From an uncultured Bacteroidota bacterium (GTDB lineage: Bacteria; Bacteroidota; Bacteroidia; Flavobacteriales_F; PHOS-HE28): DNA of 64,000 nt. The notes beneath the pieces are model-generated. The model searched no databases, was not told where the DNA came from, and saw only the letters and a program-made list of their open reading frames with translations. The position numbers and the translations under genes are program-made. Every line of letters begins with the position of its first letter. The first letter of the stretch is position 1. The stretch is from NCBI GenBank assembly GCA_902826215.1, contig CADEDY010000020.1:1-64000 (forward strand), given 5' to 3'. Positions 15,273 through 21,866 of the stretch are shown here, piece by piece.

Positions 15273-16379
15273 CTAAGGACCCTTGCCCGGAGAGAAGATC
15301 TCCTTCAGCTGGTCAAGGACCTTGGCGTTGCCACTGATGGAGAGCGTGTTCACCTTTTCGGCGATCTTCTCCACGTACTCCATTTCCTTCAACTTGAAGA
15401 GCATGGCGTTGTCCTCCATCAGCTTCGCGGTGTTCAGCAAGCTGCGTGTGCTTGCCGTTTCCTCGCGGCGCATGATGGTGTTCGCTTCGGCCTTCTTCTG
15501 CGCGATCAGCACTTGGTTCATGATCTCCTTCATGTCACCAGGAAGGATGATGTCCTTGATACCGTTGTACTTGATCGCCACACCGATGGCTTCGGCCTTC
15601 TCCTTCACCGTTGCGTCCACATAGGCCGTTACTTCTTCCTTATTGCCAAGGATCTCGTCCAACGTCCTCGTACCGATGAATTCACGCAGTGCCAGCTGCA
15701 CCGTCACATACAACTGCTTCTCGAAGTCCTTGGTCTCCAACAGGGCCTTGCGGATGTCGGTGACGCGGTACTGCGTGTTGAAGTTGATGCGCAATGCGGC
15801 CTTGTCCTTGGTGAGGATGTCCTGACCGTTCACTTCCAACTGGAGCAAACGCAGGTCGGCCTTCAGCAGGTGGATCACGGTGCTGTTCTTCGTGTAGAAG
15901 TACACACCTGGCTGCAGCAAGGCCTTGGCTTCACCGTCCACCATCAGGATGCCCTGCTCGTGTGGATCCACGCTGTACACGCGGACATAGGGCAGCAAAG
16001 CAGGCTTCATCAGGAGGTCGCGATCGATCGACTTCGTGATCTCGATCTCGCCCAGGTCCATGGTGATGAACTTGAGATCGATCAAGGTGTTGAAGAAGGC
16101 GTAGCGGCCAGGCTTCAGCACTTCCTTGAAGTTGCCGTTGCGGTACATCAGCACCAGCTGGTTGTCGCCCACCTCAACGATGGTGAGCATCGCTGCCAAC
16201 TCAGGATCGCGCAGGAGCAATTCCAATGCGATCGGTGCCGTGAAGGACTGTGCCGTGTCGTAGACCTTCACCTCATCGAACAAGCCGATGAAATGGAAGC
16301 CGGGCTTCAGTACGCGCAGGTAGTTACCGTTGCGGAAGACGAGCGCGACCTTGCCTTCCTGGATACGTATGGTCATCAT
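15273..16379 (-). CDS. Slipin / SPFH (band 7) domain protein in the RtcB locus
   Basis: 368 residues; ATG at 16379 chosen (a second ATG is the next codon). Three short N-terminal repeats of the form G-N/E-x-x-x-V/L-LKPG occur (GNYLRVLKPGFHF, GNFKEVLKPGRYAFF, GEAKALLQPGVYFY). The SPFH domain follows, with LRINFNTQYRVTD, then VTVQLALREFIGTRTLDEIL and IGVAIKYNGIKDIILPGDM, and a helical C-terminus (QKKAEANTIMRREETAS) that should form coiled-coil oligomers. No clear transmembrane anchor is visible. Slipins of this type recur with rtcB in bacterial RNA-repair operons, where their role is unclear; scaffolding of ribonucleoproteins or sensing of membrane stress has been suggested. tRNA-like genes lie on both sides. 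Confidence 0.92.
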   Translation of the reverse strand: MMTIRIQEGKVALVFRNGNYLRVLKPGFHFIGLFDEVKVYDTAQSFTAPIALELLLRDPELAAMLTIVEVGDNQLVLMYRNGNFKEVLKPGRYAFFNTLIDLKFITMDLGEIEITKSIDRDLLMKPALLPYVRVYSVDPHEQGILMVDGEAKALLQPGVYFYTKNSTVIHLLKADLRLLQLEVNGQDILTKDKAALRINFNTQYRVTDIRKALLETKDFEKQLYVTVQLALREFIGTRTLDEILGNKEEVTAYVDATVKEKAEAIGVAIKYNGIKDIILPGDMKEIMNQVLIAQKKAEANTIMRREETASTRSLLNTAKLMEDNAMLFKLKEMEYVEKIAEKVNTLSISGNAKVLDQLKEIFSPGKGP

Positions 16380-16477
16380 GGTACATCAGGTATTTGCCGC
16401 CGCATCGCAGTACCGCGCGAAACGTTGGTGGGTTATGGAGCCTTTGTTCCGGCAGGCACCTTGGCCGGTAATTTCGA

Positions 16478-16494
16478 GAGCGATACGATCGCTC
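16478..16494. promoter_or_regulatory. Perfect palindrome in the slipin leader
   Basis: GAGCGAT-ACG-ATCGCTC, a 7-bp perfect inverted repeat about 100 bp upstream of the slipin start. It could be a hairpin in the leader RNA or an operator. No further evidence. Confidence 0.4.
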
Positions 16495-16641
16495 GTGATC
16501 AGCAATAGAAAGCGACGTGGACCCACCACCCGAGCATGGCGGGGACAGCGGTACAGGGATTTGGCCGAACAGGAACGGAACACCGTAGTGCATCATCGTC
16601 GCAACAGATGGTGTTACGATCCCGATGCGTTCGGGTGAAGT

Positions 16642-16726
16642 GGTCCTGTTGGCTGCGACCGTGCAGAGCGTTGTCCGCAGGACAGGCGCAGGGTGTACTG
16701 CGCGCTCACTGGCAGCGCACAGGACC
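16642..16726 (-). ncRNA. 85-nt multi-branched structured RNA candidate
   Basis: Five nested helices fit without conflict on the minus strand: P1 GGTCCTGT/ACAGGACC (8 bp, closing), P2 GCTGC/GCAGC, P3 GAGCG/CGCTC, and inside P3 two hairpins, P4 CGCAG/CTGCG (6-nt loop plus an extra G-C) and P5 TGTCC-TGC-GGACA. The closing stem has the length of a tRNA acceptor stem, but there is no T-loop or D-arm signature, so this is not a tRNA. It lies between the permuted tRNA-like genes and slipin in the same orientation. Confidence 0.6.
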
Positions 16727-16788
16727 AGTGGGTCCAACATCTCTTTCAGGGAATGGGCATTTGATGGGAAGCGCCCGACTTCCTTCCT

Positions 16789-16859
16789 CTGGAACCGAAA
16801 TCCAGTGCTCTAACCAACTGAGCTACCCGCGTTTGAGTCGGGGTGGGGATCGAACCCAC
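16789..16859 (-). tRNA. Candidate permuted tRNA-like gene 2 (anticodon TCG, Arg-type)
   Basis: On the minus strand a T-arm and 3' acceptor (GTGGG-TTCGATC-CCCAC then CCCGACT, 16859-16836) come first. A 3-nt spacer CAA follows, then a 5' part (16832-16789): ACGCGGG, TA, D-stem GCTC/GAGC, anticodon stem CTGGA/TCCAG with loop TTTCGGT (TCG, Arg). No T-arm with a TTCGA loop follows this 5' part. Its acceptor pairs with the preceding 3' part at only 5 of 7 positions, so the case is weaker than for the neighbouring gene. The alternative is two broken conventional tRNA genes. Confidence 0.35.
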
Positions 16860-16861
16860 GC

Positions 16862-16937
16862 TTTCGGAATTGGTGCTCTTCCTACTGAGCTACATCGTCC
16901 TAAGACGAAGGCAGGATTCGAACCTGCGACTTCCAAT
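16862..16937 (-). tRNA. Candidate circularly permuted tRNA-like gene 1
   Basis: The 3' part comes first (16937-16904): anticodon 3' stem ATTGG, variable AAGTC, T-arm GCAGG-TTCGAAT-CCTGC, acceptor CTTCGTC. After a 4-nt spacer TTAG the 5' part follows (16899-16862): acceptor GACGATG, TA, D-stem GCTC/GAGC with a GG loop, A26, anticodon 5' stem CCAAT and loop TCCGAAA. The two parts complement each other: the acceptor pairs at 6 of 7 positions and the anticodon stem at 5 of 5. Joined, they give a normal 72-nt body. Read conventionally, the same sequence gives one tRNA without a 5' half and one with only 2 nt between anticodon loop and T-arm. Ligation at the anticodon loop would need an RtcB-like enzyme. 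Confidence 0.45.
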
Positions 16938-17046
16938 GTGGAGGAACAGAACGATCGTGCGGCGGCATACTGTAAGCTAGATGCCACAGTACCATGGGGC
17001 CTTTTTAAACCCGCATCTGGTCCGACACATTCGACCTTTCCTCGTG

Positions 17047-17085
17047 CTTGCTCTTTCGAGCAAGATGTTTTGTGCTGAAAGCACA
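17047..17085 (-). other. Two adjacent strong hairpins downstream of the Met-type tRNA-like gene
   Basis: CTTGCTC-TTTC-GAGCAAG (17047-17064, 7 bp) and TGTGCT-GAA-AGCACA (17071-17085, 6 bp), read on the plus strand; both also fold on the minus strand. They fall between the Met-type tRNA-like gene and the permuted genes and may direct processing. Confidence 0.55.
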
Positions 17086-17102
17086 GTATGTAAAGAACGT
17101 AT

Positions 17103-17179
17103 TGGTACCGGGTGAAGGACTTGAACCTTCATGCTCCTCGTTATGGGCGAGGCGCGATGAACCATTCCGCCAACCCGGT
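17103..17179 (-). tRNA. tRNA-like gene, Met/Ile2-type (anticodon CAT), CCA encoded
   Basis: Acceptor ACCGGGT/ACCCGGT (perfect), discriminator A followed by an encoded CCA, D-stem GCG/CGC with an 11-nt loop, anticodon stem CCTCG/CGAGG with loop CCCATAA (CAT), variable loop AGCAT, T-arm GAAGG-TTCAAGT-CCTTC. Position 33 is C where U is almost invariant, which should disturb the U-turn and ribosomal decoding. It is the first tRNA-like element of the array and the only one with CCA. Confidence 0.75.
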
Positions 17180-17192
17180 ATTGCCTTGTTCA

Positions 17193-17243
17193 GGGATCCC
17201 CGCCGCTCCGATGCATCGGAGTTCAGCGAATGGCGGAGATCCC
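17193..17243. other. Long nested palindrome in the leader of the array
   Basis: Outer stem GGGATC/GATCCC and CCGCC/GGCGG (11 bp around a bulge) encloses CTCCGATG-CATCGGAG, a perfect 16-bp palindrome. On the plus strand the element is followed by TTTT, so it could stop antisense transcription; on the minus strand it would be a stable leader structure. Confidence 0.6.
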
Positions 17244-17271
17244 TTTTCATATCGGGACCGCCATAACGCAG

Positions 17272-17339
17272 CGAACCCGGCCTTGCGGACCGGGTTCGTG
17301 AACGGAGTTGCGTGTGCAGCTCGTTACCTGATCCGGTCC
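17272..17339. promoter_or_regulatory. Mutually exclusive hairpins in the leader of the array
   Basis: CGAACCCGG (17272-17280) pairs with CCGGGTTCG (17290-17298) over 9 bp. Alternatively GGACCGG (17287-17293) pairs with CCGGTCC (17333-17339) over 7 bp. The two pairings share 17290-17293 and cannot coexist, so a conformational switch is possible. Confidence 0.4.
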
Positions 17340-17432
17340 TGTGTTGGGCAGGGCTTCTCATCGAAACCCTGGAAGCATAATTCCATGGTGCGATACTTCC
17401 GCTGGAGCGGTCGTATGGCGTTGTTGGCGCTA

Positions 17433-17448
17433 TGCTCGATGTGATCCT
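17433..17448 (-). promoter_or_regulatory. Weak sigma-54-like promoter match
   Basis: On the minus strand GG and GC dinucleotides are separated by 10 bases (GGATCACATCGAGC), the spacing of -24/-12 promoters. The rest of the consensus is poorly matched, so this is speculative. It lies just downstream of the paired palindromes. Confidence 0.2.
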
Positions 17449-17474
17449 TGTATGTCATTTTTCTTTCTCGTTGG

Positions 17475-17525
17475 GGTCGATGGTCATCGACCCTTACTTA
17501 CCTCCTAGGTCGATCATGACCGACC
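17475..17525. promoter_or_regulatory. Two 18-bp palindromes spaced 33 bp apart
   Basis: GGTCGATGGTCATCGACC (17475-17492, perfect 8-bp arms) and GGTCGATCATGACCGACC (17508-17525, imperfect) are each followed by CTTA. A centre-to-centre distance of 33 bp is about three helical turns, as expected for two dimers bound on one face of the DNA. Placed upstream of the array, they are candidate operators or activator sites. Confidence 0.5.
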
Positions 17526-17560
17526 CTTATTCGTTGTTCGTGTGTTCTAGAAATGCGAAA

Positions 17561-17578
17561 CCCCGGCTTTCGTCGGGG
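17561..17578. terminator. GC-rich terminator-like hairpin
   Basis: CCCCG-GCTTTCGT-CGGGG preceded by AAA and followed by CTTCCTT; the minus strand reads GGGG-TTTCG. It lies between the DUF1501 gene and the array and probably insulates the two minus-strand units. Confidence 0.55.
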
Positions 17579-17795
17579 CTTCCTTGTGCAATGATCGGTG
17601 TTGTTCACCGCTTTGTCCAAGGTCGCCCGTCCCTCTCGAAGAGGTCTTGTTGTCCGTTCACTGTTACGTGTAGCTTCCGCATTTCGAGGGTCAAGACGTG
17701 GGGCACTTCGTGATGGTTGCTTGCGTTGTGAAAATAATTTCTTCGAGCGGATCGGCGCATTCAGGTGTTCACGCGCGCACGAGACGGAAAGTGCC

Positions 17796-19379
17796 TTATC
17801 GCACCTTCATCATGCTCTTCACCTGCTGTTGCGACCCGTTCTGCACGCGGCAGAAGTAGGCACCTGCGGGCATGTCGCCGAGGTCGCAAGCAACCGTGTG
17901 TTGGCCCGGAGGGAGTTCGCTGTTCACCAGTTTGCGCACGACCTGACCAGCAGCATCGAAGACCTGCACCATCACGCGTCCGCCGTACGTTTCGAAGCGG
18001 ATCGTGGTGCTTTCGGTGAAGGGGTTCGGGAACACTTCCAACAACGAAGTGCCTGCTCCTTGGTTCAGCGCATGTACGCCGGTGTCGATGCAGCCGGTCG
18101 GATCAACGAGCGAGAGCGGCTGGTAGGTATCGAGCAGCACTTGGTCCACCTCGGTCTGCTCCAAGCAGAACCAATCGCGCAGCACGCTCGCATACACGCT
18201 GCGGAAATCGTATTGCATCGGAATGTTCGTGTTCGTGTCCACGTTCGCAGGTATCTCGGGGTTGGTGCCGAGCATGCCTGGGATCAAATTGGTGCCGAAG
18301 AGGAAGAGAGGGGCCGCAGCGCCGTGATCCGTGCCCACGGAACCGTTGCTCTTGACGCGTCGACCGAATTCAGAGAAGGTCATGCCGATCACACGGTCAT
18401 CCACCCCGAGCAGTTGCAGGTCATCCTGGAAGGCCCGCAGGCTGTCGGAAAGACCTTGGAGCAACGTAGCATGCGCGCCGGTGGCGGTGTCCCCAGCCAC
18501 CACTTGTTGCGCGTGCGTATCGAAACCGTCCATGCTCACCCAGTAGATCCGTGTCTTCAATCCACCGCAGATCAATTGCGCGACGATCTTCAGTTGACCG
18601 GCCAACTCCGCGCCGGGCTGGATACCGGTCGGATAGAGCGTGCTGAGGTTGCAGCTGGGTAACGCCGCAGCCTCGATCACGTTGCCATAGAGATCGGCTT
18701 GGCGTTGCACCTGCCGCGCAAAGTCGAGCTTCGATCCTTTGCAGTCGGCGGTGATCGGATCGTTGAACATGTTGCCTGTCAGATCCAGGCCATCTTGTGT
18801 GTTGTAGATGGAAGCGCCCATCGCCACACCCAGGTGCTGCAAGCCAACGGTTACTGGACCACCGATGCGGATCGCGAGCGGATCAGGCATGGTGTCGTTC
18901 GGGAATCCAATCGGGTAGTTGGGATATTCCTGATGCAAGTAGCGTCCGGCCCAGCCGCTATCCAAAAGCTCATCGCTGTTGGCGCCGGTCTCCCAGATGT
19001 CGGTGCTGCGGAAGTGCGAGAAGTCCGGATCCGGATAGCCGACACCTTGCACCACGGAGAGCTTGCCTTCGTTCCACAGTTCACGCATACCGCCCATGGC
19101 CGGGTGGAGGCCGGTTGCGCCTCCGAGACCTTGTAGGGAAAGCACTTCGTTCTCGGGGATCAGCACATTCGCACGCGCGGTGGACAGGTTGCTGTACTGG
19201 TCCAACGGGATCACGGTATTGAGGCCATCGTTGCCACCGTAGAGCTGAACGATGACCAGCACACGGTCCTGTGCGGAGCGATCCAGCAAGGGACCGAGCA
19301 TGGGGTTGCCGAAACCACGAACGGCGAATCCGCCGACGGAAGCGGCGGAGAGGGAGCGGAGGAACGAGCGACGACGCAT
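17796..19379 (-). CDS. DUF1501 protein with T9SS sorting domain (copy 1)
   Basis: 527 residues from the ATG at 19379; a start 20 codons upstream would overlap the neighbour. The N-terminus MRRRSFLRSLSAASVGGFAVRGF resembles a twin-arginine or lipoprotein-type export signal. The DUF1501 core is marked by VLVIVQLYGGNDGLNTVIP (near residue 40), YWVSMDGFDTHA (near 265) and MTFSEFGRRVKSNGSVGTDHG (near 320), the layout of an alkaline-phosphatase-like hydrolase fold. The last 80 or so residues (EVFPNPFTESTTIRFE to the C-terminus) are a type A T9SS sorting signal. It partners the DUF1800 gene immediately upstream. The substrate is unknown. Confidence 0.9.
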   Translation of the reverse strand: MRRRSFLRSLSAASVGGFAVRGFGNPMLGPLLDRSAQDRVLVIVQLYGGNDGLNTVIPLDQYSNLSTARANVLIPENEVLSLQGLGGATGLHPAMGGMRELWNEGKLSVVQGVGYPDPDFSHFRSTDIWETGANSDELLDSGWAGRYLHQEYPNYPIGFPNDTMPDPLAIRIGGPVTVGLQHLGVAMGASIYNTQDGLDLTGNMFNDPITADCKGSKLDFARQVQRQADLYGNVIEAAALPSCNLSTLYPTGIQPGAELAGQLKIVAQLICGGLKTRIYWVSMDGFDTHAQQVVAGDTATGAHATLLQGLSDSLRAFQDDLQLLGVDDRVIGMTFSEFGRRVKSNGSVGTDHGAAAPLFLFGTNLIPGMLGTNPEIPANVDTNTNIPMQYDFRSVYASVLRDWFCLEQTEVDQVLLDTYQPLSLVDPTGCIDTGVHALNQGAGTSLLEVFPNPFTESTTIRFETYGGRVMVQVFDAAGQVVRKLVNSELPPGQHTVACDLGDMPAGAYFCRVQNGSQQQVKSMMKVR

Positions 19380-19398
19380 GTGATCCTGTTTTCGAGGT

Positions 19399-21045
19399 TC
19401 AGAAAAGGTGACGTTCGGCGGCTTTCTGCATGTCTCCAACGAGCCAGCGCAAGATGTCGGGTACCAATTGAGCGGTCATGCTCGTCGTGTTGGGATCGGT
19501 GATGTAGAGCTCGTAGGCATCGCTCCAATAGATGTCGTTAGACTGACCGAAGAGGAGGTAACTCTGCTTCAATTGTTGCTTCACCGCTGCCGAGATCGGG
19601 TTCACATAGAGCAGTTCCACCAGTTGATCGATCAACTGGTTCGGATCCGACGGGTTCTGCAATTGCTGGGTGAAGGCAACGAGGTCCAAACGGAAGGTAA
19701 GGTCCGCGTTGGAAGGCAGCACCGTGTCCGAAGGCGTGTCGATGGTGCCGTACACCACGTTGACCAACACGTTGTTCCGCGCAGGATAGGTGGCCGTATC
19801 CAACCACAACTGATCATAGCTCGGATGGAGGTAATAGGCTGGCCAACCCGCCACGTTCGGTGGTTCGGCGAGGTTCTGTCCGGCGTAGTTCACCAAGAAG
19901 AAGATCTCGAGGTGCACCAAATGATCCGCTTCGGTGAGGCCTGGATCGGGTAACGGGAAGCCGAACATGCGGACGTCACCGATCAGCAGATCCGCAGGGC
20001 TCTTGATCATGCAGCCGCGCACATCGGCACTGAAGAAATGCTCGCTGGTGAGCAGGGCGCGCAATACAGTGAGCATCTGATCCGGCGCATCCACGTTCTG
20101 ACGAAAGAGATCGGCGAGCGACTGGATCACATCGGTCTCCACTTCAGGCGCGATCTCACCATGGACGAAGAAGTGATAGAGTTCGCGGCAGATGTGGATT
20201 GCACATTGATCATTCGCGAGGATCATGTCCAGCAACGCATTCAACTCGGTTTCACCAGCGTTGGGGCCGCTTTGACCCGTGATCAGCGTGTTGTTGAAGA
20301 AGGCCGAAAATTGCTTGTCCGTGGTGGTGTGGAACAAGGGCCTGAAGATCGTGGTCGGCAGCGTTGGGTTTCCGCCGACTTCCTCTTGAATGCCCCACCC
20401 GGTGAGCACGCGCGCAGCCGCTTGCACATCGGCTTCGGTGTAGCCGCTGCCTTGGCCAAGTGTGAACAGCTCGAGCAGTTCGCGACCGTAGTTCTCATCC
20501 GGTGCAAAGGAGACGTTGAACTGTCCATTGAGGTAGATCAGCATCGCTGGCTCCAAGGTCACATCGTGGATCAGCGAGCGGAAGTTGCCGCCGCAGTTCG
20601 TGCGCAGCAATTGGTTCATGCGATAGAGCGCTTCGGAATTGAACACCACACTGAGCTGCGTCGGCATGTGGTTATGCCAGAAGAGCGTGAGCTTTTCCCT
20701 CATGTTCCGATCCTGTCTGGTCAGTTGTTGTGCCCACCAGGTTGCCCAACTTGCAATGCGCTCTTGGATCACATCCGGGTCGTCCGGTGGGTTGCGCGGT
20801 GTGTCCACCCACGTACTGCCGAAAAGAACGGCCGGATCGATCGCATTGGGGTCACCATTCACCGCATAGCTCTTCACCGGAGGTGTGGTGTTGTTGGTGA
20901 AGGTCAGCAGCTCGTCGATCACCTGTTCCAAGGACATTCCCGCGAAGTGCTCAAGGTCGGCAGGGCTTGCTCCGAAAAGTGATCGGCGCAACAGGTGCTG
21001 GAGTTCTGGTCTTCCGAAAGGCCCGGTGTAGGGTGTCAGTGGCAT
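19399..21045 (-). CDS. DUF1800 protein (copy 1)
   Basis: 548 residues from the ATG at 21045. DUF1800 features: HLLRRSLFGASPADLEHFAG (near residue 17), FWHNHMPTQLSVVFN (near 121), ENYGRELLELFTLGQGSGYTE (near 183) and VAGWPAYY (near 395). The protein has no obvious classical signal peptide. DUF1800 and DUF1501 genes form a widespread couple of unknown function, thought to act in the cell envelope or on extracellular polymers. It ends 19 bp before the DUF1501 start, so the pair is an operon. Confidence 0.9.
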   Translation of the reverse strand: MPLTPYTGPFGRPELQHLLRRSLFGASPADLEHFAGMSLEQVIDELLTFTNNTTPPVKSYAVNGDPNAIDPAVLFGSTWVDTPRNPPDDPDVIQERIASWATWWAQQLTRQDRNMREKLTLFWHNHMPTQLSVVFNSEALYRMNQLLRTNCGGNFRSLIHDVTLEPAMLIYLNGQFNVSFAPDENYGRELLELFTLGQGSGYTEADVQAAARVLTGWGIQEEVGGNPTLPTTIFRPLFHTTTDKQFSAFFNNTLITGQSGPNAGETELNALLDMILANDQCAIHICRELYHFFVHGEIAPEVETDVIQSLADLFRQNVDAPDQMLTVLRALLTSEHFFSADVRGCMIKSPADLLIGDVRMFGFPLPDPGLTEADHLVHLEIFFLVNYAGQNLAEPPNVAGWPAYYLHPSYDQLWLDTATYPARNNVLVNVVYGTIDTPSDTVLPSNADLTFRLDLVAFTQQLQNPSDPNQLIDQLVELLYVNPISAAVKQQLKQSYLLFGQSNDIYWSDAYELYITDPNTTSMTAQLVPDILRWLVGDMQKAAERHLF

Positions 21046-21213
21046 CGTGATCGGATAACGATGATAAAGCTAGAACGAACCAGAAGAAAGGATCCACAGC
21101 TGACCGGTCACTATTCAACAGGTCCTTGATCAACAAGTGCTGGCTCGGCATGGGCCAAGGGCCAACATCATGCCAAGACGATCACCACGGGCCGCGGAAC
21201 ACCCAGCATTGAT

Positions 21214-21816
21214 TCAATTGAACAGGTACAAGGCAGCGCCGATCACCCAGGTGAGCAGGAAAGACATGTAGGCCAAGCGCAAAGGCAAATACTTTTTGCG
21301 GGAGATGTAGCGGCCATGGGCATGCAACTCCTCCATGATCGCATCATGGGTATGAGGCGGGGATCGAAGTACGAACTCCATATGCCGCTTGTATTCGGTG
21401 AGCGACAATGTGATGAAGTTGGTGAAGAAGAGGATGTTCTTCGGCACTTCCACCCGGCCATCATCCGGCCGTTCGCGGAATCGGAACGGTGCTTTCGGCA
21501 ACGTGGAGTACGCGCTGAACAGGATCGTGATCAAGGAACCGATCGCGATCACCCAGAACAAGGTCTTCGATCCAACGAACTCGTGGTCCGACACTTTCAC
21601 CAAAGCGAATTGCAACATCACGGCGCTCAGGGTGAGGATCAGGTTGGCCTTCAGATCGCTCATCTGGCTGATCGCCATCAGATTCATCCGGCTCTGCGTG
21701 AGCACGTAGTCGCGGTGATCCGCGGTGTACGGGTCCACGTCCTCGTACGTGCGCGTGGCCATCGCACGGTTCTGCACTTTCTTCTGGGCCAGCGAGGGCG
21801 GACGCTTGTCTTCCAT
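21214..21816 (-). CDS. Pycsar-type membrane effector (PycTM/DUF5706-like)
   Basis: 200 residues. A cytoplasmic N-terminus carries QMSDLKANLILTLSAVMLQF (near residue 50), the S/G-D-x-KA entry to the first membrane helix that marks the PycTM/DUF5706 family; a second helix follows (FWVIAIGSLITILFSAY), and a third hydrophobic segment sits at the C-terminus. PycTM proteins act in Pycsar-type anti-phage defence, where a cyclic nucleotide triggers membrane disruption. No cyclase gene adjoins it here; its neighbours are the two DUF1800/DUF1501 pairs. It may be an orphan effector or have a housekeeping role. Confidence 0.65.
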   Translation of the reverse strand: MEDKRPPSLAQKKVQNRAMATRTYEDVDPYTADHRDYVLTQSRMNLMAISQMSDLKANLILTLSAVMLQFALVKVSDHEFVGSKTLFWVIAIGSLITILFSAYSTLPKAPFRFRERPDDGRVEVPKNILFFTNFITLSLTEYKRHMEFVLRSPPHTHDAIMEELHAHGRYISRKKYLPLRLAYMSFLLTWVIGAALYLFN

Positions 21817-21866
21817 GGTGGAGCGCTAAGGCCACCAAGATAGCGGAAGCAATATGCGCGAAGCGA

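Noticed and set aside
16830-16900. Conventional tRNA reading of 16830-16900
   Set aside because: The acceptor halves (GACGATG and CCCGACT) do not pair, and only 2 nt separate anticodon loop and T-arm, so it was replaced by the permuted interpretation.
12775-17525. RtcR activator, archease, or release factor PrfH in the RtcB locus
   Set aside because: I looked for an AAA+ activator, a small archease and a GGQ release-factor motif and found none between the toxin pair and the DUF1501 gene.
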